The position numbers were made by a program, and so were the translations under genes. A DNA stretch of 64,000 bases from Smittia aterrima. Lineage: Eukaryota; Arthropoda; Insecta; Diptera; Chironomidae. Of this stretch, positions 9,107 to 21,523 are shown one piece after another. The stretch is from assembly GCA_033063855.1 (NCBI GenBank), contig CP093829.1, positions 5,838,243 to 5,902,242 on the forward strand. Direction: 5' to 3'. Each line of letters starts with the position of its first letter. Position 1 is the first letter of the stretch. Below the pieces are notes generated by a model that saw only the letters and a program-made list of their open reading frames with translations, did no database searches and had not been told where the DNA came from.

Positions 9107-12100
9107 TCAATTTTCATTCTCAATAAGATCAAAATTATTCACGTCGTCGTCATCATCCAACGATTCTTTATTATTGAAATTTATATCGTTGTGGTTGAAG
9201 TGTCCGCCTCGACTTCTGACGGCCGCTAGCTAAAATTTCCACGTTAAATCAAACAAAATGATTTGATGGTTGACGGAAGGAGAAAGAAAGTTTCGGGAAT
9301 CATAATTAGTAAAAAAGGAGAGAACTTTGTTAGTAAATGAATTAAAATAAATATTTCCATGCGTGAAAGGAAGAGTTTGGATGTTTGGGGTAGGAATAAA
9401 TAATGAATGCGAGAGGAACTAATGAACGTGCAATTAAAAAGATTTAAGAAAGTAACATTGAAATAAAGTAAAATTTATAAAAGTTTAACTACAAAGCACA
9501 AGGAAATCTACTTGAAGTGCATGCACATTAAAAGCTTTTTCTTTTGTCAAAGACTTTGAAGTTGAATCAAGTTCAATTAATTCACATCCCAAGTCTTTGA
9601 TCTTTCCAATTAACAATTGTGAAATATTAACCTTCGTCACTAAGTTTTCATGTTTTTTTTTCCTACAAAAGTTCAGGCCTTGCTCGCCTTTCTAGTTGTT
9701 GTCAAATTTAATTGTTAAACACATTTAAAAGTTTTCTGTTTTCTCTCTAAAAATTCCTACAGGTTCTGTTTTCCTTTATGTCTAGTGACTCGCATTATTT
9801 GAATTTAATTTATAAGGAATTGCATATTTGATGTGCATTTACGACTTAGATAATAGTTTTCAATGTGAAAGTGCACCGAATTGCGTGTGTTAATTTAGCT
9901 TATCCACTTCCAGGGCTGTTCTGTGTCAGGACTCGTTATAGGCGTTGGAAACTGTTAATGAAAATCATAGCAAGAGAGAAGTTTGGTCAGAAGCGTCAAT
10001 TAGCAAAGTTTCTAGTCAATTAGGTTTTGGGAGAGATCGTTGAGGCTTCTTCACGTTCTGTTGTCATCGATTTAAGGATCCCATCGAGTGTTTATGATAC
10101 ATGTGAATTTTTTTGATTAAAGCGAATACGTAATGTGAGTTTGGTGATGTTAACATAATGAATGTAATGACTTTTAGTGTTTCACAAGAGAACCAAGTGT
10201 TAGTGTCTCACGAAAGTGTTGGGAGTGAAGCGATCGCTTACCTCAGCCTTAAGATCCGCCACTTTGTCTTGCAAATCACGAACACGATCTGACTCATCAA
10301 GATTCGAACGTAGTTCACCTTCAGCTTGCATTTCAGAATTCTAAAAATCAGAGGAATTTAAATTATTGGACACAAATCAAGTTTTATGAACTCAAACCTT
10401 TGTTTCGAGACGTGAGACTTCCTGTTTTAATTCGGCGAGTCTTGCACTCTGTTCAGTGAACTTGATCTTTACATTCATCAACTCATCTTTCATACGAGAC
10501 TCGAGGTCGGAGTATCTAAAATCAAATCACCGTTAAAATGAATCATCAGATTGCGTCACTAATCAATCACCTGTGCTGTTGCTCTCGCGCTTTATTCGAC
10601 ATATCCTTCTCACGATTGAGGGCTTCTTCAAGTTCATCCTTCACTTTCTTGTGCTCTTCGTCTTGTCGTCGAAGTTGATTAGTCGATACTTGAACTTGAG
10701 TTTCAAGTTCCATCACTTTCAGTCTCAGTTCTTTGAGTTCCGTCAACGTTTCGATCTCACGAATTCTCGTTGTCATCAGTTCTTCTTCACACTTTTGATG
10801 TTCGTGAGATTTTCCTGACGCTTCCCACAAACCTGAGAGAAGTTTCTTCGGCGTTGATTCCGGTTGTGGTTGTGCGTCATTCTTTTGCTCTTGCAATTGT
10901 CGTTGCCACTGTGAGCTCAGCTCCATCACACGATTCTTCAATTCCTTCAGCGATAAACTCGCTTCAGCTTCACGAAGTTTACTTGCGATCAACTCGTCTT
11001 GAAGATGTGCAACGGAATTGTCGGTTGTCGTTTCACGCAGTCGTTTCTTGTCTTCTTCCAACTCTTGCATCTTCGTCTTGAGGTTTCTGATGGTGTCTTC
11101 GTTCTCAGCCGAACCTTGTCGTACTTTCACAAGCTCTTCGAGTAAACAGCTCACCATCTCATCACGTTCCTTTAAAGCTTCTTCCTTGTGAATTAGCTCG
11201 TCGATGGAATTTTGTCGTGAATTATTCTGTGATTAGATTGAATTATTAAAATCTTCGTCCCTCGATAAACAAATTTCATTGCAAGCTCTTTAAAAATAAA
11301 TTCTATCTAAAGTAATTGTGAAGAATGAAGGTGCATGCGATTATTATTCAAGAAAGAAACTTCTACTTTACGATCAAAATTAGTTTTTCTAGCAAAATCA
11401 CCGTTCTACACTTACAGAGTCAATTGAAGTATCTTGAGGTGCTTGCTGCTATTGAATATAGAAATGATTTGTTTCGACTTAATTAAAATAATGACCGAAA
11501 AAAATGTGTTGTGAGTGGATAAGGAAATTAAAAGGTTTTGGTGGAAGCGAAGAGAGATATTCATCAGCCAAAAAGGCGATAGAACCAGGCACCAATCGAG
11601 AAGGTGAAATTTAAAAAGATTCCAGTGTTCACTGTCGTCTCATCTGCGTGAAGCGCGTTCAGCCCACACCAAGATTTAACTGAGGGGATGTTTAGTGACA
11701 ACTACATCAACGCATGACCATTTATCGCTAATTCCAAATTGAGATCGATGTCAATGGTCACGCGAAGCGTGTGGGTGTTGTAATTTGTGGTTATTGACAT
11801 CGAAGAGAAGAGTTTGCTTGGGAGACTTACATTTTCTTGCAGTCTCAAACTCAATGCGCGAATTTCTTCGTTAGAAGTCTCAAGTTGATGTGAGATTTCC
11901 AAATGCGCTCGACGGAGCGCTAACAGCTCTGATTGTATTGCGAAACTGAAATGAAGATTATAAATTAAATTACTGATTGATGTTCTCCTTTCACACGTCA
12001 TAACAAACTTTGTTTCTTCTTCTTCAGCTCGCGATACTTGACCACGAACAAGCCGGTTCGCTAACTCTGTACTTTCAGCCTCCAACAGCTCGTTGCGCTT

Positions 12101-13534
12101 CTTCAACAAACGATTTTCATTGCGCAATCGCTGTAAAGTGAAATCGAGAGTGAAATCAATTTCTAGTGTAAACAAACATTGAGACTCACCCTTAGCTCAA
12201 CCATTTCTTCCTGCTCCTTCTTTCTCAACTCTGCATAATCTTTTTCCATCTTCTTCATCTTCTTCGGATTGATTTTAATGGAGTAAGCGAGGTTAAACAG
12301 ACCTTCGACGTCGCTCTCGACTTTTCCCGGCAGTTCTTTCTGGAAATACTGAATACAAAAAATAGAAACATTATCGCTATCGCTCTATGATAATTCAATC
12401 AAAGCTTCGAGATAACAACAATTACCTTAAGCATGGCTTCCATGTCCAGTGACAAAACAGTCTCCTTTCCGATCGTCAATAACGCGAGTGCGATTTTGAA
12501 AATCATTTCCATTCCCTCGCTAAGAAAAACGTCCATGATGCGACAGCAGATGAGGTTGAGGTTGAGAGCGGTGGTGTAGAGTGTCAGGAACCAACTCGAT
12601 GCATACATCGAGGTTTGAAAGCCCTGACAAGAAGTGAGTCACGATTTCGTCACAGCATTCAAAGTAATAAATAAAATTCACACCAACCTGTGATTGAAAA
12701 TGCAAATGAAGCTCAGGCATTTGCTCTTGCACGAGATTTTCCAACTGATACATGCACAATCCTAGTTCCGCCCTGTCGACGAAGTGAACGTTTAGAAAAA
12801 ATCATCACACGAACGTTAATCGCGACTTACATTGATGGCTTGAACATGTCTCGCATGCGATGTTGTTGCATTATCTGCACGAGCACAGCGAACGCTTCTT
12901 CCTCTGGCATTTGCATTAGAAGAAGCCCGACAATGAATCCTGAGCCCTGACAGTAACCAACTTCACGGTCGTGAAGAGAATAAGCTTTCATCACATTGAA
13001 CAACGCTTCTTGTCCAAGCCCATCTTTCTCCTTGAAAAAATCATGCTCCGGGTACGTTCTCGCGATGTCTCGTCGAATCACGCGTTCGCAAGCCGATGTC
13101 GCTTTAAGGTACTCGGCATATTGCTTCTTATCAGCGTCTCCAGCATTGCACAAAAGTTGCCAAGCAATTGCTCGGAAGTGATGAGGGATTCCCTTTCGAA
13201 CAAGTTCCTTGACCGAAGGATTCTTTCGCTTCTGAGCTGTATCCCAGTCGGTGACAATCAAAGCCCATATCGACCAAATATCTTCCTCTCCCACTGATGA
13301 TGAGCCCGAATTTAAACTAATTTGACTAGTGTCTGAGCTTTTGCGGCTATGCGCTGAGCTCTGAAGAGAGTTTAGACTCTTCGAGTCACTCTCAATTAAT
13401 TTGTTTGCCGCTTCCAGTTTGGCTAATAAAGATAACTCTGATGTCGGAAGATTCTCTGTTGCCATTCCCTTCGCAACCGTATTGTTGTTTATGACATTTG
13501 TCGTCGTCTCCGATTCAGAAGTGCTTAAAGTCAT
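9107..13534 (-). CDS. Evi5: EVI5-like TBC-domain Rab GTPase-activating protein, 11 coding exons, 803 aa
   Basis: Exons, 5' to 3': 12831-13534, 12688-12772, 12426-12623, 12190-12348, 12009-12130, 11831-11945, 11416-11448 (33 bp), 10571-11226, 10398-10515, 10242-10340, 9107-9229. All phases join cleanly. The TBC domain spans about 111-325. It has the arginine finger in IRRDIAR (Arg159) and the glutamine finger in YCQG (Gln196), so GAP activity should be intact. A long coiled coil fills the C-terminal half (RLRNENRLLKKRNELLE..., REQQHRYSDLESRMKDEL). The tail is acidic (DDDDDVNNFDLIENEN). EVI5 proteins act on Rab11-type GTPases in endosome recycling, cell migration and cytokinesis. The ATG at 13534 is the first after an in-frame stop. 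Upstream noncoding exons are likely but not resolved. Confidence 0.93.
9230..10241 (-). other. last intron of Evi5 (1.0 kb)
   Basis: The intron runs from donor GTAAGC (10241) to acceptor TTTTAG (9230). It is by far the longest resolved intron of the gene, since the others are about 50-380 bp. I see no open frame or RNA-like structure in it. Confidence 0.75.
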
Positions 13535-16500
13535 GTCTTTCGAGAAGCTCTTAATGGATATGTTCTTGGTGGTCTTAAGAAGTCATAGAATCGTCAGCTG
13601 AATGGCGGTTTATTTATCTATCACGTTTTAATGTTGGATGGGTTGTTGTTTAAAATTGAATACTCTTGCGATTTAATATCAAATTAGTCTGAGAATGTTG
13701 CCTCCCTCGGAGTCGTTTTAGCTCATGATGAACAGCTGCTTGGTGTGATGAATTGTGCGATGTCTGTAATGAGATGAAAGAGAAAAGAGAAACGTTTAAT
13801 AAATATGCAAGAGACGAGATTGTTTCGAGAAAGTGGTTTGTGGCGAGTTGCATATGAAAAATGCGAAGCGTGTGCGCAAGGAATCTGAGAGCTTCGATGA
13901 CTAAATGTTTAACGATGTTTCACGGGCAATTATTCGACTTAATCAAACAATTAGGTTGGCGTTCGTGGAGATGTTCCTTCATAATCTAATTAACGCTTTA
14001 ATGCTCGTGGATCATCCGTAACGTGATACTTTGTTGGAGTAATGAAAACATACAAAAAGTGCGATCTTGAAGAGCCTTTCATGAGAGAGACTAAACCTTT
14101 CACTGACGTTAAGCGAGAGTTCGCATTTACATTTGAATTGAAATGAAAAATGTCTTTCTCATCATAAAGCGTCGCATTGTTCTCGGACGGCCAGAGCTGA
14201 CGGAAAACTGAAATCAAAAGTCGTCAGATTGAAGTGACTTTGGTGCTAAAGGTTGCGGTCAATTAGAAACTTGAAATATCGTGTGAGACTGATACAAATT
14301 GCAGCACTTAAAGCTCCGAATTTATTGGGAAAACCTTGGATCATGTTTCAACCACTGCGCCATTCAATTAAAACAAAACTACGAAAAGGTTGTTGCGTAA
14401 TCGGCGTGCAGCGAAACAGAATCAACAATTGTTACCATTTTCACAGCTGAACTATCACATTACAAAGAGTTTTGTTTCGAAGTGATCCAACGCAGCTAAT
14501 CAAGCGCGAGAAATGAAAGGAAAATGTTGGAAAACTTTCGATTACATTCGAATTCAATTGCTCGATCGATTGCGAAAGCTTCTTTTATTGTTCGAGGAAT
14601 GAGGATTCATGCATCATCAATTACTTCCAGCATCTTGGATTGCTAATATGATGGATCCGATCATCGTATCGTGTTTCAATTCGGGCAGATTGCCAAACGA
14701 GACACAATCATAAATCACGACGCCGCTGAATCATTTTTCTTGTTAGTGTCATCACGATACGCTTCACGGAGCACCGGTGACATCAATTCACGCCTCGTTC
14801 ATAAAGAACGAAAGAATCGTCTCTAAGCATGAAGTGAAATTAATTATCAGATTAAGTTTAATGGAACTTAATTGCGGAGGAGAAGCAAATTAGAACGAGA
14901 GAGTAGCGTTACGCTCCATCCGCTGAGCAGACTTTCGCATTAAGTTTTTCTCCGAGTTCTGAGATGATAGCAATTAAAGAGAAATTCAATCACAAACTTG
15001 ATTGATGGATTAGTCGATGCGACCCCGAAAAGTAAAGACTTTCTGCGTCAGGGCTGACAAAAGTGAAAGGTAAGTAAAGTTGGGTTTGCCTTTACTGCGA
15101 ATATCATTCCGAGCGAGTCAATGATTCATCGGCGAAACAAGTTTTTTCTGTTCATGTCTCTCGTATGCGCAAATGACTCAATTGAATTGGCTTCGTGAAG
15201 TCATCTCAGTGAAATAAAAAAAGAAGCCAGCGCGCCTTAAACATCGGATCATCGCTGTTGAATAACTTCTCAACCCACACCAACCATCGATCATCTGTTT
15301 AAGGAGGAGACTTTTGGCAGGTTGCTGACCGATTTAAATTAACTTTTTGCTTCCGCGATTAAAGTAATTGCAGAATTAATAATTTTCTTGCATCAAATAA
15401 AATTCCGAAATAGAAATTTTCAATGGATTTGAATCTCAATTCAAAGTTTTCTCACAAACACAACGCAAAGCTCGCATGGCTTTCAACGGAATCGTTATTT
15501 TCCACTCACACATCCGCCGGTAACAAGCAAGCAACAGTTTCTCGCTCGCTTTGTTGTGTTTCTTTCTTCAACTTCTAACTGTGCCCTGCTCGGCAAAAGA
15601 CTAACCGAATCTACAGTTAGCTCGTGATTTTCAATCCGGTGCACGAGAATGAATGAAATCGACTTTTGATTAAAGATAAAAAATTGTTTTTGTGTTGTTT
15701 AATGAATCGTCATCGCTAAACGATGACGTTAGTGCGAAGATTCTCCGAGCTTAGCTAACTAATTTGTTTTCTCCTAATCGGATTGTTCACCAGCCGCGTA
15801 AACATTGCCCAAGAGACCTTTAAGCCTCACGCTTCCTAATTGGATGATGACAGTCGTCCACGCCGAACTAACTTGAAGTTCGTAACTTCATTGTTTTCAG
15901 AGACCGCGCAATAAATCCATTCTCATCGCATGCATTTCAAAATTCCATCGCACTCTGCTTATCAGCCTTTAATTGACTGTTCCACTCGTGACTTTCTCAA
16001 GCACCTACAGCAGCGGAGAGCTTACGGTACCGAAAACAAATCTTTCATAATCGATGAGAATTCTTTCATCGCATCATAGTCAACCGCAACATTGAAAAGT
16101 TTCTGAAGAGAAAAAATTGTTTGAAACTGGAAACCAGCAAAGCAAAAGCTAACAAAGAAACAACACAATTACGGAGGAAGAATGTAGGTTGGTTATTGAG
16201 TCAGTTGATCGGCCAGTGATGGAGCTACCAAGACTTCGTTCGAATGATACCAAACTCTGATTTTGTTTTAAAAGCAATAAAAAGGAATTTGTTTCTGAGG
16301 TTAAGCAGCAGTTGTGCTTTTTCGCACGAGGGCGGCGCGGATTCAATGGAAGGAAAAGAAACGCGTTAAAGCTGTGGTCAAGGTCATTTCAGTCGCTGAT
16401 GAGCAGAACGAAAATGTTTCATGCTAGTCCGTAATTTCTATCAATTCATTGTCTTTTCTATGAGCCCCGGGAGAGCCATTAGAGTCCGTCGCTATGCAGA

Positions 16501-19500
16501 GTGACCACTTAATTACTTCATTAGTCGAAGCACATCGCATCTCGCTAAATATATTAATACTTTTAATGTTTGACATTTGAAAGCGATACACATCCGATCG
16601 GATGCTTGTGAAGGTGTGTGAATCAACCGGAGCTTGGTTATAGCTCAGAAGCGAAAAATAAAATAAATCGAATTCATCTGAATCAACAAAATGGAACGAA
16701 ACTCATTTGAGAGAAGTTTATGTATCTAGAGAGATCTGTAAGTGGAACTAGAACATCAAACTAAATTATGCAAGCTTATGACATACTTAAATTCGTATTA
16801 TGCTGAAGACGATGGAATAGACTCACGAGAATCGATGAAAGTCATGCTTATCTTATCAACAGGCAGTGGCTTGTAAGAAGATGTCGATTCGACCCCATAA
16901 ACATTATTGTAACGACATCAAATGTGCCACAAGAGATTTCGTCGTCTTCCGGTCTTCGTTGTTGCTTATTTTCTTTTAGTTTCTGTAAACAATAATTTTG
17001 CCATGGAAGTTCATTGCTGAAGGCTTCGCGACTACTCAACTGTCGATCAAAATCAGTTTTTGCTTTTCGTCAAGGCACTTTTGTAATAAAGTTTTTAGCA
17101 AACGACGTAGAAAAAAAGTTTTAATTATTAAACAAACAGCAAGAAAATATAAAAACGAATTGAAAAATTTTCTGCTTCACGTTTTTCATTTCGTAAAAGA
17201 GTTCAAATCGAAAAAATATGTTTGACCTACATTAACGATAAAAGAGCCGAAAATATATTAAAGCTTTTATGATCCACACACAAGCGAAACGCACGAATGT
17301 CTCGAGTTACTTTTCGGATGATGCGTGAGACGAGGGTCTGAGTGCTTTTCTGGATAGAAAGAAGAAGAGCTCGCCTTGCAATGAATCAAAAGAAAACATC
17401 GAACGTTCTTATCAAATCAAATTGATTTATCCGCATGCCTCGAGAGTTGTAAGGGCGCGTCGAAGGAGAGGAAGCTTCCTCGAACATAAAACAGCGACGT
17501 CGAGATATTGAAAATAATAAATTTGTTTCCATCGCGAACTTTTGTTGTTTACAACGTAGGCAGGGGCGTAATTCATATCAATCAAGGACATACGTGCACA
17601 ACATGACAAATTCTTATTACGCCCATGTCACGAGTAATTTTTTATAGCCAACGACCAGCTGTCAATCGATTCGTCCACATCATAATTAATTCAAGTCTCG
17701 ACTGAGCATCGCGAAGAGAATTAAAGTCTCGTTTTTAAAATTTTAAAGCCGCTCAACTAATTGATCGATTCGACATCGAGAAAAAGAAATTAATTAATTA
17801 GTTGGGAGGGTTTGGACAAGTGAAATTCCAGGCGAGGCGTATATTCACATGTCGAAAGAGTTTATTGCCTCCTCGCCACGCATGATGAACTCTCGCTTGT
17901 CGGCCAACGAGAAAACGAAAAGAAGCAGCCGAAAAAAACAGCAACAACATCGTGTAAATGTTTGTGGCTTAGATTTAACATAATTCCATAATGAATGTTA
18001 ACATTCTGACGGGCTTAGCACGGTCTAGCAGCCGCGGCTCCCATCATCTCTCTCATTGACTTTCCCGTTCTTTTTTTCGCACTTGTGTGCTCATTTCTGC
18101 GTTGCCTTTGTATTGGATTGATATTTAAAAAAGTTTCACCGAAAAAGTGGTTCATGTGAGAGATGAGGACTGAGAATGTCGAATTGAATTCTTCATGCCA
18201 TTTAACTTAAAGCCAACCAGCACTTGCCCAGACAAAATCGATATTGAAACTAATAATTGAATCACACAAAATAATTTGGTTCGCCTCAGATGGAAGTTCT
18301 GAGATATTGCAAAACTAATTAACCAACATTCTCTGCTTCTCTGGGGAATATTCCGAGGGCGTGTCATTTGATTTGCAACCAAAACTGAAATGACTTTGTT
18401 TTCATTTCGTGATCGAGGTGGATTACAGATTACGAGGGATGATTGAAGTTCTAGTTTCTGTCTCGCCATTAAATTTCTCATTATTTATGAACTCTCCCTG
18501 AGCTCACGAGGAAAGTATACTTCTACAGCTGTGCATATAAATAAAAGTGTTTTTCAAGCTAACAGTCGAACGACGGAATCGATGAATGACCAAAAATACA
18601 ATTTTACCTGAAAATATTTGATTTCCTTTGGAAAGTTTTTTGTTTGTTTGCGGAATGTTACGACGTGGACGATTGTTTTGGATAATCCAACGATTCTTTC
18701 ACATTTTTCTTTCACTCCACTTCACTAGAAATATTTTGTGATAACTTATGAACAGTCACAATCTTTGTGATCCTTTTTGTTGATCCTTGTTTTCTCTTTT
18801 AAAACACTTGTATCTCTTCGATTCTTCTTTCTTTTAATCACTCATCGATCAATTGCATCACACCGAACACTTCGGTTGCGTTTAATTTATTTAAAACCAC
18901 TTGGAAATGTACAAATAAAAGTTTTCGCGATCAGAGCTCAGCTCAAAATGAATGTTTCTTCTGTGAAGTGAAAAACTCTTCTGTGGGATTGTCTTTCTCA
19001 CTAAATCCAATTGGACAAAGAGTGCAAACGAGGAACAACTTTGGTCTTTGACTGATATAGCACCGCGCAGCCAAATCGCGAGTTTCCCGACTCTGTTGAA
19101 AGTTTTAAATTAACAACTGTTATCATTCTTGGGTTTTTTACTTGTGGGCAAAATGGGGGCTATCAGAAGGGGAGGGGCTGGAGAGCTCATCCTTTTTCCA
19201 AAATAAAGTTTTGAGCCTTATTAAGTTTTAGAGAACAATTTTACCTCAGTTTACCCATTCAAGGGGTTTTGAGATCTCGTGCTCAATCCAACAAGGAATT
19301 AAGTTTGATCTGACTGATAATGAAGTCTAACAAAGCGATTAATTGTTATTCGACTGATAGCTTGACTCTTTCTGATAAGATGAGCTTCACATGCTCTTGT
19401 CCTTGTTCTCTTTCAAAAATCGTGTTCAAAACTTTAGTTACCCCTTGAACCTTGTGACGTTATTTACAATCGCGTCCTACATAATGTAAACAAGTATCCT

Positions 19501-19746
19501 TGAAACATTCGGATATCAAAAACTAAAATCCAGTCACAAAAAATCAAATTAATCTTCCGATGATTGTGAGCGACCGGTTTTTGAGAACATTCAGTAATTT
19601 GTGCAATCAATAGAGTTTATCATAAATTTATTGATGAGAGCAAGCCAGACAGAGCAAGCCTTTTAGTCGTTTGTTGGCATTTGCGTAGTAAGGAAGTGTT
19701 TTGAGTGATAAGAAAATTCTTTTTTTGTAAGCTTCAATTAAAGATA
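13535..19746. other. 6.2-kb gene-free stretch between Evi5 and the galactokinase gene
   Basis: No open frame here looks coding: all are short and lack codon bias, domains or plausible splicing. The part next to Evi5 probably holds its 5' UTR and noncoding first exon(s). Minus-strand acceptor-like CAG sites occur near 13600 and 13765, and a donor-like site near 18605. TATA or initiator pairs are not clear. Confidence 0.6.
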
Positions 19747-21523
19747 ATGTCTTTTGAGAACGACGACCGGTTTGTTAAAGTTCACAAGCATATCGATGCT
19801 GGAGATGAGCGATTATTGCAGTTGAGAGGTCAGAATCATTTTCTCTTTTGCACAATTGATCTATTTTTAACTCGATTAATATTGATTCAGATTTTTTCAC
19901 GCGCGAGTATTCCATCAAGCCAACGTTCTTCGTTAAGGTTCCTGGTCGCGTTAATTTGATTGGTGAACATGTCGACTACTCAGGTTACCCAGTTTGTCCG
20001 ATGGTGTGTAACGAGTTCATTCCTCGCGAGAATTCTAAACGACTGACAAGTGTTTTTAATTTACATTGCAGGCAATTTCACAAAACATTCTCTTGGCAGT
20101 TGCCACATCACCGCACGACGATGACATCATCTATTTGAAGAATATCCAGTCGAAATACAAGAGCTTTAAATGTCACATGGACAATATAAAGATTGAAGTC
20201 CCAGCTGCGGGAACTTATCCAGCTTGGCACAATTATTTCCTTTGCGGGGTCAAAGGAATTCTTGATTATGTCCAGAAGATGGGCAACTACAAGCATCAAG
20301 GATTCATGGTCGCTGTCAGCGGAAACATTCCACCAGCTTCAGGTTTATCGAGTTCCTCAGCAATGGTCTGCTCATCGGCTCTTGCCACAGCTTATCTTTT
20401 TGATCTTCCTTTGAACAAGCAATTACTTGCAACACTCTCTGCGTCCAGCGAGCAATACATTGGAACAATCGGCGGAGGAATGGATCAAGCTATTGCGTTC
20501 CTGGCTACAAAAGGATGCGCTCAATACATTCAGTTTAATCCAGTTCGAGCTACTCCCATTGAATTGCCATCTGATGCTGTTTTCGTTATTGCGAATTCTC
20601 TTACAGAAGCTAACAAAGCGGCTACTTCTGATTTCAACCAACGCGTTGTTGAATGTAAAATTGCAACAAAACTTCTTGCGAAGTTAACTGACCGTCCATG
20701 GCAAGGAATTGATCAACTTGGACAACTTCAATCTGAAGTTCTCGACATTGAGTTGGAGCAGTTCGAGTCGTTGATCTTGAAACATTTGACCAAAGACATT
20801 TATACAAAAGATGAATTGATGAGAATCTTCCACATTAACACTCACGAATTTGACGAGAAATTGTTGACGCCGAACACGATTCATGCGACGAAGTTTAAAT
20901 TGAGGCAACGAGCGCTTCACGTTGTTCAAGGTTTGTTCTTATTTTTATTGTTTATGAACTAGATACTTCAACAATCTTATCACATTTCCTCCTGAGCCAA
21001 ATAACTTTTTTTTAAAACTCGATAAGAATTTTTGTTTTCTCTTTAATTCTTTTCTTTCTTAGAATCCATGAGAGTTGAAAGATTCCGATATGTCGCGGAG
21101 TGTGCGGGTGAAGACGACGAGGATGATGTTATTGATTCACTCTCTGAGTTGATGTCAAAGTCTCACCAAAGCTTGAAGACACTTTACGAGTGTAGTCATC
21201 CTAATCTCGATAAGATTGTTGATATCTCTCATGAATTCGGAGTTGGCGCACGATTGACTGGAGCTGGCTGGGGAGGATGTGTCGTCGCGTTGGCTGACTC
21301 CATTACGACGTGCGACCGTTACATAACAACACTTAAGAAGAACTATTACGACAAGGTCGGACACTCGAAGCATCTTAATCTCGACGATATCGTCTTCGCC
21401 ACGGTAAGCTAGAAATTAAATTCCTTTCGAAAATAATGTGAGACGAGAATTTACATAAAACTTTTATCACGACCACAGGAGCCGCAGAATGGAGCAGAGA
21501 TATTCATCGCTGAGTTTTCTTAA
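19747..21523 (+). CDS. Galk2: GALK2-type galactokinase / N-acetylgalactosamine kinase, 479 aa
   Basis: Five exons: 19747-19828, 19891-20003, 20072-20930, 21063-21403, 21479-21523. It is a GHMP-family sugar kinase. The galactokinase signature GRVNLIGEHVDYSGYPVCPM spans the exon 2 end, with the GALK2-like NLIGEHVDY form. The ATP-binding GHMP motif is SGNIPPASGLSSSSAM, and the catalytic Asp lies in GGGMDQAIAF. The third GHMP motif is GVGARLTGAGWGGCVVAL. The family phosphorylates galactose and/or GalNAc at C1 (Leloir or salvage pathway) in the cytosol. Length fits insect homologues. The exon 1 donor (GTCAGA) is weak but needed to restore the frame. An upstream ATG-less frame precedes the start, and the chosen ATG gives MSFENDDRFVKVHKHI. 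Confidence 0.92.
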
